A stretch of 64,000 nt of DNA from Euphorbia lathyris. Lineage: Eukaryota; Streptophyta; Magnoliopsida; Malpighiales; Euphorbiaceae. A program made the position numbers and the translations under genes. Location: assembly GCF_963576675.1 (NCBI RefSeq), contig NC_088918.1, positions 66,861,001 through 66,925,000 on the forward strand, written 5' to 3'. This document shows, piece by piece, positions 11,641 through 25,123 of this stretch. Below the pieces are notes generated by a model. That model did no database searches, was not told the origin of the DNA, and worked only from the letters and a program-made list of their open reading frames with translations. Within the stretch, counting starts at the first letter, position 1. Every line of letters starts with the position of its first letter.

Positions 11641-13936
11641 TTGTATAGTTTTTAAGCATTACAGCAGAAATTTTTTTTAACCCCACATCCTTTTTGAAAT
11701 TATTATTAAAATTAGTATTTCCTCTAAGAATTATCCATAAAATTTACTATGAAGAGAACAAAATTCTATATACATGGTAAGTACAACTACTGCTAAATTT
11801 CCAAAAAAGAGAACAAAATTACAATGGTTGAATATGACAAATAAAACCAAGAAATGTAATTATCCTAAAAAAACTAAACTAAATAAAAACCTAAGCACAC
11901 TTTGAAGGAAAAAAAATGGACGACTATAATAAGAAAATCACAATTATTCAGGATATAGAAATACGAAAAAAGCTTCAATCTCTACTACAAAGAAGAAAAC
12001 CGTAAGAAGCAAAAAAACGTATTGTAAAGAACCATAGCCATGAGGATCTGAAACTTAGACATTCAACGTCTCACCACCACCGTCGTCTGAACTGGAGAAC
12101 ATACGGCTTTTCCCGATCTATTGATAGCGTCTTCTCGTAAACGGATAGGAATCGGGAAAACAATATTTCTGAAACGAAGTAGTGGAAGTCCAACCATCGT
12201 CGTCTACACACTCGAAAAACAGATAAAGATTTTCTTCAGATACTTTTAGTCGTCTGATAAAGGAAACGGTTACGGGCAGAAATATTTCGGATAGGTAAAA
12301 GTAATTTCAAAAGGAATGAGGAAGATTGGTAAGGACGAACCAGTAGTATAAAATAAGAGAGGGAAAGAAATGGCTAGAAAGATGAACAACATTGGCATGA
12401 GAAATGGAGGAAAAGATAATTGATTGAAAGATTAGGAATAATCCTAAACAATTGGGTAAGAGAGGTCTGAATTGCCCCTATCCAAGAAGAAGTGATGTAC
12501 ACATTTATGTAATTAGCACACCTGCATCAAAACGATCGTTTTGATGCAAATGTGCTAATTACATAAATGTCTACATCGCTTCTTCTTAGATAGGGGTAAT
12601 TGAAGAATAAAATCATAAAGAATTGAAATGATAAAAAAAAGGACAAACAAAGTGAAAGATATATAAAGAATGAGGGGTGTAATTGGAAATTTTTGACCAA
12701 ATCTTGCAATTATGAAGAATTTAGTTGCAGCTGTGCTGTTTAGTGTGAAATCATCTACAAATCATTTTATAAGTTAATGTTCAAGAAACATTGTAGGTAT
12801 ATGATGTCACAAAAAAACTGGAAAAAGTACCATTATAAGGTGTTGGAATCATAGATACGAAAGCAACATCAATTGGTTTATCTTGTGCAATGGAGACGAT
12901 ATAATCTTCGGAAAAAGTGGTTGCTGATTTTGACCATAAAGTAATCGTAATTTCTTCATCACTGATTATAAAAAATAATTAGTGGCTATATGTGTAATTT
13001 ACCCAAAAGTTTGGATTCCATATGAATATGAATATGTGTGCACTCATTACATGCTCTTCAATCATTTAGTTTGAATTATCTCATTTATTATTATTTTCGT
13101 TTTTTAGTTTTAAAAAAAAATTAGTTTCTTGTTTTTGAAATAAGAATTTGTGTGCAATCATTAAATGCTCTGTTATTTTTGTGCCCAAAAAACAAAACAT
13201 GACAATTAATTATATTTAGCCAACTTTGAAAAAGAAAATTATTATTTATAACCATTCCTTATCTATATTTAGTCAACCTGATAAACAATCATATCTTAAT
13301 AATTAATTGCAAAAATGTAGAAGTTTGACTGATACGATTTTTTTTCTTTTCTATACAAATCTCAACAATTATTTATTGGTACCAGACTTTTTTTCTATAG
13401 AAAAAAATTATTACTTAAACCTTTAGTTTGGTTAACTTGTTTATAAATCTCTATCAACTATTTTTTAGTTTATTGTTATTTAACATGTTCCACAAATTGC
13501 TTTTATATTTATTTACCTTATTAAATATATTATTATTTAATTAATTTCAATTTTTTCATATTCTGATTCCGTTTTTAATATTTGAACCAAATACTTTTAA
13601 AAGCAATTCAATTCCGATTCCGAATTAAACCAGACAAAAGAAATAAATATGCATTTTAATTCTGATTCCGCAGCACTCCGATTCCGATTATAATTCCAAT
13701 TCCGAAATTTGAACCAAACACCCCTAATATCTTTCAACTCTTGTGTATTACAAAACGTTACCCATACAATATTAGTTATCATGGGGTGTTAAATAAAAGG
13801 GATAATATATCAAAATATGTCTATAGTTTTTGGAAAGTATTAATTTAGGTTCGACATACAAAATAGTGCAAATATAGACTTAACGTTTTAAAAAGGATAT
13901 CAATTTAGGCATCAAGAAAGAATTGGACACCGGGTG
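11641..13936. repeat. Tandem array unit d, middle part
   Basis: Continues unit d after the MULE and matches unit c (4250-6530) closely, including the hairpin (12470-12601), the AT-rich stretch and the MITE arm (about 13799-13910). It ends in the gggtg target of copia element 1 (13932-13936). No gene: minus-strand frames at 12527-12709 and 13597-13782 have no recognisable domain and differ from their counterparts in unit c. Confidence 0.8.
12470..12601. repeat. Second copy of the long-unit hairpin
   Basis: Arms 'aattgcccctatccaagaag' and its complement 'cttcttagataggggtaatt', centred on 'caaaacgatcgttttg', which extends the stem to the very centre. A few mismatches compared with the copy at 5075-5197. 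Confidence 0.8.
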
Positions 13937-15765
13937 TGAAGGAAAATAGGCAAACGTTTGGCAGCGGAAATATAAAATTTTAACCTTTTTCCATTAACCC
14001 AAGATCCGTTAATCGTTATTTCATATAAAGAGGGATAGAAGGAAATACCTTTTGATGTTCTATCTACCGTTGCAATCGAAGTGCCCACAACTCTTACTTC
14101 GAGTTCCCGAGCACAAGACAAAAACACAATCCAAAATCAAGTAAGATATCAACCGTATAAAACAATCAAGAATAGATTGTCTCTAATAAATCAACACAAG
14201 ATCAAGGAATAAGAGAAAGAGATGAAAATCAATTGAATGGAAGGAAGCGGTGGATAATCTCGTCCTCAATATTGTGGGTCGAAATTCTCTCTCCCGGGTT
14301 GTGCATGTGTATGTCGAAAATTACATGTAGGGGGGTATTTATATTCTCTTGTATCTAAACCCTAGTTAGATAGAATTAGGTTACTGAATAAGAATTTAAT
14401 TCGGAATATAATTCTTATGTATTATTTACAATTATATCTTAAATATAAAGATAATAATAATAACCTTATAGGATAATAATAGGAGCAATTTAATCTCATT
14501 AAAACTCCTAACTTATTTATCCTTTAATTAGTTTAATTCACAATTATAATCTAATTAGAATTGTTAAAATCAAATTAAATATTTATGTATTTATCATACA
14601 TAAAATCGCCCCCCCTCACTAACTGGGCCTTAGTGGACTCAGTTGGGCTTCCATCAATTAATTAACATATGTTTCTCTTTTGGGCTCCAAGTCTTATGTG
14701 TGACCCATTAGGTTCTTATTGCTTCTAGCCGTATGCAACTATTAAATTAATTTTCACAGAATTATATTTAATCTTTGCATAACGGAATGAGTACGCGAAA
14801 TGTGATTAGCAAATCCGAAACATTCCCCTAGAGCTATAAGAAGAAATGTTGATTCTGTCGTTGACCTTTCCGTATTAGTTACAGTATAATTCGATCCTTT
14901 ATCAACTACATCCTTGAACTGAATCTTATGATTATGGATAATGTCAAGTCACATATAGCGAGACGTTCGTTTTACTTGTACAGGCCGAGTCAACTTCAAT
15001 TAGATAGGTTAAGTGAAATCTGTATTTCAAGTCTTAAGCTATCACCTTGCAAGGATTTAGAGTCAAGTCTTCCACAAGCGATCCTTGGACGTATCTCCCA
15101 TTTATCGGGAGTGACGAATGCTCAATCCAATGTATAATTATCCTGCAATTACTTCCTGTGACACCCAACGTCTGCCGTTCACACCCCAGAGTCATCTTTG
15201 TTATGGATCGTGTTACAACAGGATCAAAGCATCACATTCCGTAATCCAGAATCACTAATTAACATTCCTTTGAGTCTGAGGATTACTTATACCTATTAAT
15301 ACCAATGAGATGAACAGGTGACAAGGATGAATCTACCCATCCTGTTATCTCAATTCGGGTCCCCAATCCTAATGAACTCTCTTTCATTGGATCCATGCAA
15401 CTGTCCAGATTATCTGTATATCTGAAGCTTATGAGATCAGCTCTCTGTCTTGACAGAAGATATTGTTACATGCAAGTCTCAACAGTGATATGTCAATCCT
15501 AAACATATTACTTGACTTGGTGTGGTTTTAAGTTTATTAGTTTATTATAAAGTTTCGTCTCACTTCATGCTTGTATGAATACTTTACAATCACTTTAAAC
15601 AAACTTAGGGATTTCCTTTTATTAGACTTATTTAGTTTTTTAAAAGGGGTTGCCTTTATATAGTTATAAAACCATATCTTATTAAAACAAATGACATAAA
15701 GAACATTTCATTTATATTTAGTTTATATCCTAGAACAATTGTCTATAGGACACTAAACCCCAACA
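13937..15765 (-). repeat. Left (3') LTR of copia element 1
   Basis: 1,829 bp beginning tgaaggaaaataggcaaacg and ending actaaaccccaaca. On the minus-strand reading this is the 3' LTR. It matches the copy at 21446-23271 with scattered substitutions and a few short indels. Reading frames of about 65-70 codons in it are shared by both LTRs only because the LTRs are duplicates. Confidence 0.95.
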
Positions 15766-15839
15766 TACTCCCACTTGGACTAAAGCCAATTGTTTCTACA
15801 ACTTATCCCAGTAGAAGTTAGATGATGATCATGTACTTT

Positions 15840-18800
15840 CTAGGCTAAGGGATTTGTCAACGGATCTGCAACATTGTCCTCAATAGGTACTCTTTCTATT
15901 CTCACATCTCCTCTTGCCACAATCTCTCTTACAATGTGGTATCGCTTTAGGTAATGCTTGGATGCATTATGAGACCGTGGTTCCTTTGCTTGCGCAATGG
16001 CTCCATTGTTATCACAGTACAGTGTAATGGGATTTACAATGTCAGGCACCACACCAAGTTTAGTAATGAACTTCTTAATCCAAACTGCTTTTGCAGCAGC
16101 GATGTACTCTGACTCGGTCGTAGAGAAAGCTACACTTCCCTGCTTGGAACTCTTCCAACTGACCGCGCCCCCGTTCAAGATAAACAGGTATCCTGATTGG
16201 GATCTAAAATCGTTCTCATCTGTGAGATGACTGGCGTCTGAAAATCCTTCTATTTTCAGATCCCCTTCTCCGTACACTAGGAACATGTCTTTAGTCCTTC
16301 TCAAGTACCTAAGAATGTTCTTGACGGCATTCCAGTGCTCGTCTCCCGGATTACCTTGATAACGACTCGTTATACTTAACGCGAACGCTACGTCAGGTCT
16401 AGTGTAAAGCATAGCATACATAATCGAACCGATTGCGCTGACGTATGGGATTATGGCCATGCGTTTCTTATCATCTTCGGTTTTAGGACATTGATGATTG
16501 CTTAACTTAACTCCATGTATCATGGGTAAGTTACCTCATTTCGATTCAAGCATGCTAAACCGCTTTAGCACCTTTTCAATGTATGTAGCCTGTGAAAGAC
16601 CAAGCAGTCTTCTTGATCTATCTCTGTAGATCTTTATACCAAGTATATAAGCTGCTTCACCAAGGTCTTTCATGGAGAAGTTACATGATAACCATACTTT
16701 TACCGACTGTAGAAGAGCTATATCATTTCCTATTAATAATATATCGTCCACATATAATATTAGAAATGCTACTGAGCTCCCACTTGGTTTCTTGTAAATG
16801 CAAGCTTATTCGCAATTTTGTTCGAAACCAAATTGTTTTATGGTTTTGTCAAAATGCTTGTTCCAGCTTCTCGATGCTTGCTTGAGTCCATAAATGGATC
16901 TTTGAAGTTTGCAAACCTTGTTTGCATCCTTTGATATGAAACCTTCAGGTTGCATCATATATACATCCTCAAGCAGGTTTCCATTTAGGAAAGCTGTTTT
17001 CACATCCATTTGCCAAATCTCGTAATCATAGTGAGCGGCAATAGCGAGCATAATTCTGATTGATTTGGACATAGCCACAGGAGAGAAAGTTTCGTCATAA
17101 TCAATTCCTTGTTTCTGACGATATCCTTTCGCAACTAACCTAGCTTTATAGGTGCTAACCTTTCCATCCATGTCAGTCTTCTTTTTGAAGATCCACCTGC
17201 ACCCAATGGGTTTTATCCCTTCGGGTGGATCAACCAAAGTCCAAACTTGGTTGGTGTACATGGAATCCATTTCAGAATCCATGGCCTCGAGCCATGCTTT
17301 AGAATCTGGACTGGTAAGAGCCTCTTCGTAGTTTTCGGGTTCGTCGTCTAACACGAGAACCTCATCATTATCTCCTACTAGAAAACCATATCTAATTGGG
17401 AGTTCACGAACTCTTTGTGATCTACGAATGGGTGGCACTAGAGTCTCATCTAATGGGACTGCTTTGGGTTCCTCAACCGCCTCTATTGTTTCAGTTGGTG
17501 TTTCTTGTTCTTGAACTTCATCAAGTTCAATCATGCTTCCCTTTTCTGTTTCTTCGAGAAACTCTTTCTCCAAGAAGGTTGCGTGCTTGGATACTTTTAC
17601 TTTCTGATCATCTGGATGATAGAAGTAATACCCCATAGTTTCCTTAGGGTATCCAATGAAGAAACACTTATCAGATTTAGAATCTAGTTTGTCTGACGCT
17701 ATGCGTTTGACAAATGCTGAACAACCCCATACTCTCATGAATGAGAATGTGGGTTTCCTACCAACGAACAATTCATATGGTGTGGAACTAGCGGATTTAG
17801 TTGGTACTCGATTTAGGGTGAAGAGGGCAGTTTCTAAGGCATAGCCCCAGAATGTCTTTGGAAGTAATGTTATGCTCATCATAGATCGTACCATATCTAG
17901 TAAGGTACGGTTCCTCCTTTCGGATACACCATTGTGTTGTGGTGTATAGGGAGGTGTCCATTGTGAGCATATCCCACATTCAGTTAGATAATTCAGAAAA
18001 TCATCTGAAAGATATTCGCCACCTCGATCGGATCGAAGTATCTTTATTTTCTTTCCTAACTGATTTTCTACTTCATTCTTGAAGCATTTGAATTTCTCAA
18101 AAGCTTCGGACTTGTGCTTCATTAAGTAAACATAACCATATCTGGAATGGTCATCTATGAAGCTTATGAAGTATCTGAATCCTCCTCTTGCTTGGACTGA
18201 CATAGGACCGCATACATCTGAATGTATTAATCCTAGAGTGTCTGTTACACGCTCACCTTTATTGCTAAAGGGTGTCTTTGTCATTTTACCTTTTAAACAT
18301 GCTTCGCATGTTTCCAATGATTCAGAATCAATTGAATCTATAAGCCCATCTTGGTGTAGCTTAAGCATGCGTCTTTTGTTTATATGGCCTAAACGACAAT
18401 GCCACAAGTAAGTCGAATTATCTAGCTTATGTCTTTTGGTATCAATTGCGAATACAGAAATTTTGTCATCTAGCACATAAATCCCATTTTGTGATATTCC
18501 TGAAAAATAGAAAATCCCATCTCTATAAAACTCGCAATGTTTATCTTTTATTGAAATATGAAAACCATCGTCAACAAGACGGCTAATAGAAATAATGTTT
18601 CTGGACATTTCAGGAACATACAAACAGTTTCCTAATTCTATTACAAGCCCAGAGGGCAAACTTAAAACATAATCTCCAACAGCGAGGGCGGCAACTCTTG
18701 CTCCATTTCCTACTCGCAAGTTTATGCTTCCTTTCTTCAATTCCTTAGTCCGTCTGAGTCCTTGAATGTTCATACAAATATGAGATCCACATCCGGTATC

Positions 18801-19682
18801 TAATACCCAAGATTCAGACTGTGAAATTGTATTTATTTCAATATAAAACATACCAGATGTTGAAGTCCCGGCTTTTCCCTTCTTGAGGGCAGCTAGGTAT
18901 ACCAAACGGTTTCTTTTCCAATGCCCATCTTCACCACAATAGTGGCACTCTCCTTTGGGCTTCTTCATTTCCTTTTCCTTTGTTTCGATGAGCATGGCTC
19001 CCTTGCCTTTCTCAGGATGGATTGGATTGGGGAAGTTCCCTTTCCTCTTCTTTGATCCTTCAATAGCAAGGGCCGGTATTCCCTCGTTTTCCTTCATATT
19101 GGGCTCTACTATCTCGAGCATATTTGCAAGCTCTACAAGAGAGGTTTGCAAGCCATTCACCTAGTAGTTCATAATGAACTGTGAATAACTCTCGGGGAGG
19201 GATTGAAGAAGTAAGTTTACACTTAGTTCATGATCCATCGCATCTCCAATACTAGAAAACTTGGTAATAAGGCCAATCATCTTGACACAATGTGTCATTA
19301 CAGATGTGCCCTCCTGCATCTTGCATCTATATAACTGCTTCGTTATCTCGTAGCGTTCGCACCGAGTTTGATTCGCAAACAACTCTTTCAGGTGCGTGAC
19401 CATGGAATAGGCATCCATATCCTCATGTTGCCTTTTCAATTCCGGTGTCATTGATGCAAGTATGATGTCTCCCACGTGATCGTCATCAGCCTTATGCTTC
19501 AGGTAAGCATAAAATTCTTGGTAGGGAGCACCATCCGTCGGGTAAGGGGGTATCGGTGTATCAAGTACATACCCTTTCTTATCGAACTTCAAAATGATTT
19601 TGAGGTTGCGATACCAGTCGGTGAAGTTTGAACCGTTCAACTTGTTATCGGTAAGTATATTTTGCAGATTGGTGTTAGTCAT
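15840..19682 (-). pseudogene. Copia element 1 gag-pol polyprotein with in-frame stops
   Basis: A single minus-strand frame of 1,281 codons from the ATG at 19682 to 15840. From the N-terminus it shows a UBN2-like gag region, one CCHC zinc knuckle (CHYCGEDGHW, near 18950), an aspartic protease (LDTGCGSH), the GAG-pre-integrase HLGH-like block (WHCRLGH), an integrase core with D (HSDVCGP), D (RSDRGGEY) and E (GVSERRNR), then reverse transcriptase (MDVKTAFLNG, YVDDILLIG) and RNase H (SDASH, TTESEYIA). Stops interrupt the frame at 19161-19163 (TAG, end of the gag core), 16806-16808 (TAA, just before YVDD) and 16536-16538 (TGA, before RNase H). There is no frameshift, so the copy looks disabled by point mutations only. 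It would normally make virus-like particles and cDNA in the cytoplasm. Confidence 0.93.
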
Positions 19683-20930
19683 GATTTTAGGAGTGTTTTA
19701 ATTTAAACCTGAGAGTGAGAAAGAGTAAACGTACGTTATTCATTTGCCTTAAAATACATCAATCTAAAATTATAGGTCTTTTAGTTCATTTTAGATTGCT
19801 CCCACTATTTTGCCAAATTAATAGCCCTCCATATTAATTCGAAGAATTTCGCAAATCCTTTAGTGAGCTAGGATCCTAACTCCTGAGATTTCACCTTGAG
19901 TTTGCTCAACAAGCTAGTCTCATTTGTTAGGCAGATTCATGTAATCAATCACATCTTTGATGTGATTCCTAGGATATTGGGTTACTGACTACATTAGTAA
20001 CTAATATGCTATTCATATTAATCCCAACCATATTGCCCATTAGTTTATGATAACATGAGTTTGCTCATCCAATTATCATAATCTAATTTAAGTATTACCC
20101 CATATTCATGAAAAGATGATTTTCAATAATTCAGGTGTTACCATAAGACCCCGAGCTTGAGTTTGCTCAACAACCCAAAGGCCCCCAGTAATGTCGGCTG
20201 AATTATAATATTAGGGAGGGGCAACCGATTTTAATAACTTGCTTATTTACTTAACTTTTAATTAGTGAGGGATTTTTATTTTAAGTCTCATAATCTAACT
20301 TAGTCTTGATTTGCTTTAGCATACATCAGACACATACATTGGTGTTATGGACATATCATCTAAATTATTCCGTCGAGCCAAAGACGGAATAAAAGGCCAA
20401 ACCTAGGGAAATACTAACCATTACATATTTCTCTTTAGGTCCTCCATCTTCTCCATGGCGCCTTGAAATTACATATTAATTTCTATACTACTAAAGAAAA
20501 CTTCAATTAACTTGAAGGGAATTAGATGAGAGGAGAAATTACAATAGATAGTAGAAAGGCAGGACTCGCATGCCCTATTTCAAAAATACCAAAAGACTAA
20601 AAAGAGGGTCCAAATATGTCCATAACTCCAAACATGCATAGACTCAATTAAATAAATTTAATTGGTTGATTACATAAAATACTTTATGTAATATTTAGGT
20701 TAATCACATTAACTCATCAATTAACTTTCATCCAATTTTAATTCTAATAGTTTCGTATCTTCTATATTAACCTTTTAGATTAATACAACTATACAAAACT
20801 TTATTTATGCATGTCCCAATTATTTTGATTTCAATTCATTTAATACTTTTGATTTACAAATAGGTAAAACAAACTTTTAAATAAATTCATTCATTCGATA
20901 ATCAAAACAGAAAACTATTAATTTCTGAAA

Positions 20931-20950
20931 CATATATATATATATATATT
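20931..20950. repeat. (TA)n microsatellite
   Basis: Ten dinucleotide repeats on the left side of the GC-rich patch in the copia element 1 leader. Confidence 0.9.
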
Positions 20951-21077
20951 TAAAATGATTTGAAAATACGTGGGTTTCGGGACGGGCCCGAGGACGTGGC
21001 TGCTGCTGTTTGGCAGCAGCCCTACTGCGCCTGGCCCCGCCGCTGCCTCGCGGCAGCGGCGAGCTGCTGTCCATTTA

Positions 21078-21079
<2 letters not shown>

Positions 21080-21125
<46 letters not shown>
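21080..21125. repeat. (TA)n microsatellite, 23 repeats
   Basis: Uninterrupted TA dinucleotides in the copia element 1 leader; likely length-polymorphic. Confidence 0.97.
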
Positions 21126-21128
<3 letters not shown>

Positions 21129-21430
21129 TTTTAAAACGATTTTCAGAAAATAAGAAAACCTATTATAGATTTTCCGTTTTATCTTTAGAATCAATATAAT
21201 TAACTTTTATCAATCTAACTATAAAACTAATAGATTTTATTATAATGATTATCAACCAAAATAATTAGGAACATATGCATAAACTATTTTAATTAACAAT
21301 TAATTAAAACTTATTTATCTTTAGAACTAATTAATCAAAATAGATTTGTTAATTAACCTAACTATAAATATTTATTCAATCTGATTGAAAAACTTCTAAA
21401 TTTTCATATATGAAATAACGAATTTAACGC

Positions 21431-21445
21431 AGGCTCTGATACCAC
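21431..21445 (-). other. Primer-binding site, initiator tRNA-Met (copia 1)
   Basis: Directly abuts the right LTR. The minus strand reads gtggtatcagagcct, containing TGGTATCAGAGC, which is complementary to the 3' end of plant initiator tRNA-Met, the usual copia primer. It fixes the orientation of the element. Confidence 0.93.
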
Positions 21446-23271
21446 TGAAGGAAAATAGGCAAACGTTTGGCAGCGGAAATATAAAATTTTAACCTTTTTC
21501 CATTAACCCAAGATCCGCTAATCGTTATTTCATATAAAGAGGGATAGAAGGAAATACCTTTTGATGTTCTATCTACCGTTGCAATCGAAGTGCCCACAAC
21601 TCTTACTTCGAGTTCCCGAGCACAAGACAAAAACACAATCCAAAATCAAGTTAGATATCAACCGTATAAAACAATCAAGAATAGATTGTCTCTAATAAAT
21701 CAACACAAGATCAAGGAATAAGAGAAAGAGATGAAAATCAATTGAACGGAAGGAAGCGGTGGATAATCTCGTCCTCAATATTGTGGGTCGAAATTCTCTC
21801 TCCCGCGTTGTGCATGTGTATGTCAAAAATTACATGTAGGGGGGTATTTATATTCTCTTATATCTAAACCCTAGTTAGATAAAATTAGGTTACTGAATAA
21901 GAATTTAATTCGGAATATAATTCTTATTTATTATTTACAATTATATCTTAAATATAAAGATAATAATAATAACCTTATAGGATAATAATAGGAGCAATTT
22001 AATCTCATTAAAACTCCTAACTTATTTATCCTTTAATTAATTTAATTCACAATTATAATCTAATTATAATTGTTAAAATCAAATTAAATATTTATGTATT
22101 TATCATACATAAAATCGTCCCCCACTAACTGGGCCTTAGTGGACTTAGTTGGGCTTCCATCAATTAATTAACATATGTTTCTCTTTTGGGCTCCAAGTCT
22201 TATGTGTGACCCATTAGGTTCTTCTTGCTTCTAGCCGTATGCAACTATTAAATTAATTTTCACAGAATTATATTTAATCTTTGCATAACGGAATGAGTAT
22301 GCGAAATGTGATTAGCAAATCCGAAACATTCCCCCAGAGCTATAAGAAGACAGGTTGATTCTGTCGTTGACCTTTCCGTATTAGTTACAGTATAATTCGA
22401 TCCTTTATCAACTACATCCTTGAACTGAATCTTATGATTATGGATAATGTCAAGTCACATATAGCGAGACGTTCGTTTTACTTGTACAGGCCGAGTCAAC
22501 TCCAATTAGATAGGTTAAGTGAAATTTGTATTTCAAGTCTTAAGCTATCACCTTGCAAGGATTTAGAGTCAAGTCTTCCACAAGCGATCCTTGGACGTAT
22601 CTCCCATTTATCGGGAGTGACGAATGCTCAATCCAATGTATAATTATCCTGCAATTACTTCCTGTGACACCCAACGTCTGCCGTTCACACCCCAGAGTCA
22701 TCTTTGTTATGGATCGTGTTACAACAGGATCAAAGCATCACATTCCGTAATCCAGAATCACTAATTAACATTCCTTTGAGTCTGAGGATTACTTATACCT
22801 ATTAATACCAATGAGATGAACAGGTGACAAGGATGAATCTACCCATCCTGTTATCTCAATTCGGGTCCCCAATCCTAATGAACTCTCTTTCATTGGATCT
22901 ATGCAACTGTCCAGATTATCTGTATATCTGAAGCTTATGAGATCAGCTCTCTGTCTTGACAGAAGATATTGTTACATGCAAGTCTCAACAGTGATATGTC
23001 AATCCTAAACATATTACTTGACTTGGTGTGGTTTTAAGTTTATTAGCTTATTATAAAGTTTTGTCTCACTTCATGCTTGTATGAACACTTTACAATCACT
23101 TTAAACAAACTTAGGGATTTCCTTTCATTAGACTTATTTAGTTTTTTAAAAGGGGTTGCCTTTATATAGTTATGAAACCATATCTTATTAAAACAAATGA
23201 CATAAAGAACATTTCATTTATATTTAGTTTATATCCTAGAACAATTGTCTATAGGACACTAAACCCCAACA
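21446..23271 (-). repeat. Right (5') LTR of copia element 1
   Basis: 1,826 bp, duplicate of 13937-15765. On the minus strand this is the promoter LTR. A TATA-like box (tataaatacc) lies at 21843-21852. Confidence 0.95.
21843..21852 (-). promoter_or_regulatory. Possible TATA box of the copia 1 promoter
   Basis: The minus strand reads tataaatacc about 0.4 kb upstream of the LTR/leader boundary in the direction of transcription. The position suits an LTR promoter but is predicted from sequence alone. Confidence 0.4.
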
Positions 23272-23306
23272 GGGTGAAATGACACCAGTAATTAATATAG
23301 ACTTTA

Positions 23307-23673
23307 TAGCATCTCCAACAGACTCTTAGTGAGCTCTCTAAAAATAATATAAATAATTGACTCTTAGTGATTTAAGAGTGGCTAAGATATAATGCTCCTT
23401 ATATTCACTCCTTATTTATTATTTTATTATTAAAATTGTTCTTTATATTACATTACCAATAGTGTGAGGAGAGAGACACATCAATAATAAATTATTAATA
23501 AAAAATGAAGTTAGGAGGCACTAAGAGGTGGAGAGAGGCTCTCTATTAATAGAGAGAATGGAGAGGCTCTTAGTGATTTGAGGAGCCACTAAGAGGCTGT
23601 TTGAGATGAATTTTCATTCTCCCTCCTCAAATTTTAACTTAAGAGCCAATTTAAGAGGCTGTTGGAGATGCTC
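23307..23673. mobile_element. Tourist-like MITE (367 bp)
   Basis: The ends are tagcatctccaacag and ctgttggagatgctc, a 14-bp inverted repeat, with a TTA duplication on both sides (23304-23306 and 23674-23676). A TTA target and gagcatctccaacag-type ends fit PIF/Harbinger-derived MITEs. The interior repeats 'ctcttagtg' and 'gagaggctc'. It splits the sequence 'gactttacaatagtt' of array unit d. Confidence 0.88.
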
Positions 23674-25123
23674 TTACAATAGTTAAATAATACCGGTAAT
23701 TAATATACCGGTGTCATTATTTTAAGGAACCCGGTGTTTAGAAGAATTAATATAGCAGCCATAATAATAAATTTTTTTATATAAAAATCACAATTCTATT
23801 TTCTACCCTACATACCTATTATACTAATGTATATTTGTATACAATACTTACTTACTCGTGATCGTGATGCTTATCAAATAAAATTTAACATTTCATTATT
23901 TTTAACATATGAAACCTTTTCCAAACCCTACATTTTATCAAATACACTATTTAATTATTATATTTTAATAATACACTTTTAGACTTGAAAATTATCGTGT
24001 TTGATTCGTGTTTGTATCGTGTCATGTTTAGGTTTATATTAAATAGAGTCCTAAACTTAAACTAAAATATTCCGTGTCAACTTGTTCGGGTTTAGTGTCG
24101 ATTTGATGTCGTGTTTTTGAGAGGCTAATTTTTGGATTGAGATAAAACTGACACGCAAATTTTTGAGTTGACACGAAACTGACACACAAATTTTTCGGTT
24201 GACACAAAACTGATACGTAAATTTTTGGGTTGATACGAAACTGACGCAAAAAAAAATTGGGTTGACACAAAACTGACATGCAATACAAATTTTTATGTCA
24301 GTTTCGTATCAATCCAAAAATTTGCGTGTTAGTTTCGTGTCAACTCAAGAACTTGGATATTAGTTTCGTGTCAACTCAAAAATTTACGTGTCAATTTCGT
24401 ATCAACACAAAAATTTGCATGTCAGTTTCATATCAATCGAAAATTTAGCCTCTCGAAAACACGACACGAAATCGATACTAACCCGAACAGGTTAACACGA
24501 TTGTGACACGAAAGTTTTTAGTTTAGGTTTAGGATACTCTTTTTAACACAAACCTAAAAAATTACACAACACGAACACGAATCAAATATGATAATTTTCA
24601 AGTCTAAAAGTGTATTATTAAAATATAATGATTAAATAGCATGTTTGATAAAGTGTAGGGACTGCAAAAGGTTTTATATGTTAAAAATAATAAAATATTA
24701 AATTTGATTTGATAAGCATCAGGATCAAGTAAGTATTGTTATAAATATATATTAGTATAATAGATATGTAGGGTAGAAATTGGAATTGTGATTTTTATAT
24801 AAAAAAAAATTATTATGGCTGCTGCAGCATTTAATGCTGCAGCAGCACTACTATAACGAACCCGGTGTTGTAAACACCAGGTTCCTTGAAACAATGACAA
24901 CGATATTAATTACCGGTGTCATTTAACTATTGTAAAGTTTTTAAGCATTACAGCGGAAATTTTTTTTAACCCCACATCCTTTTTGAAATTATTATTAAAA
25001 TTAGTATTTTCTCTAAGAATTATCCATAAAATTTACTATGAAGAGAACAAAAATCTATATACATAGTAAGTACAACTACAACTAAATTTCCAAAAAAGAG
25101 AACAAAATTACAATGGTTGAATA

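Larger units (their letters stand above)
19683..21430 (-). other. Leader of copia element 1 between gag and primer site
   Basis: About 1.75 kb of untranslated leader on the minus strand. It is AT-rich with one GC-rich patch (20978-21070) holding small palindromes such as cgctgcctcgcggcagcg, flanked by two TA microsatellites. I see no gene: the frames of 60-80 codons around 20877-21199 consist partly of translated TA repeat. Confidence 0.75.
13937..23271 (-). mobile_element. Ty1/copia retrotransposon 1 (complete structure)
   Basis: A 9.3-kb LTR element on the minus strand, flanked by the 5-bp duplication gggtg (13932-13936 and 23272-23276). It has two LTRs of about 1.83 kb (TG...CA), a primer site for tRNA-iMet next to the right LTR, a purine tract (minus strand 'gtccaagtgggagta', 15766-15780) next to the left LTR, and one gag-pol frame in the order protease, integrase, reverse transcriptase, RNase H, which is the copia order. 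The LTRs are very similar by eye, so the insertion is fairly young. It interrupts array unit d. In-frame stops in gag-pol make this copy non-autonomous. Confidence 0.95.

Noticed and set aside
14928..15137. 69-codon frame found identically at 22434-22643
   Set aside because: Both lie in the two LTRs of copia element 1; identity follows from LTR duplication, not protein selection.
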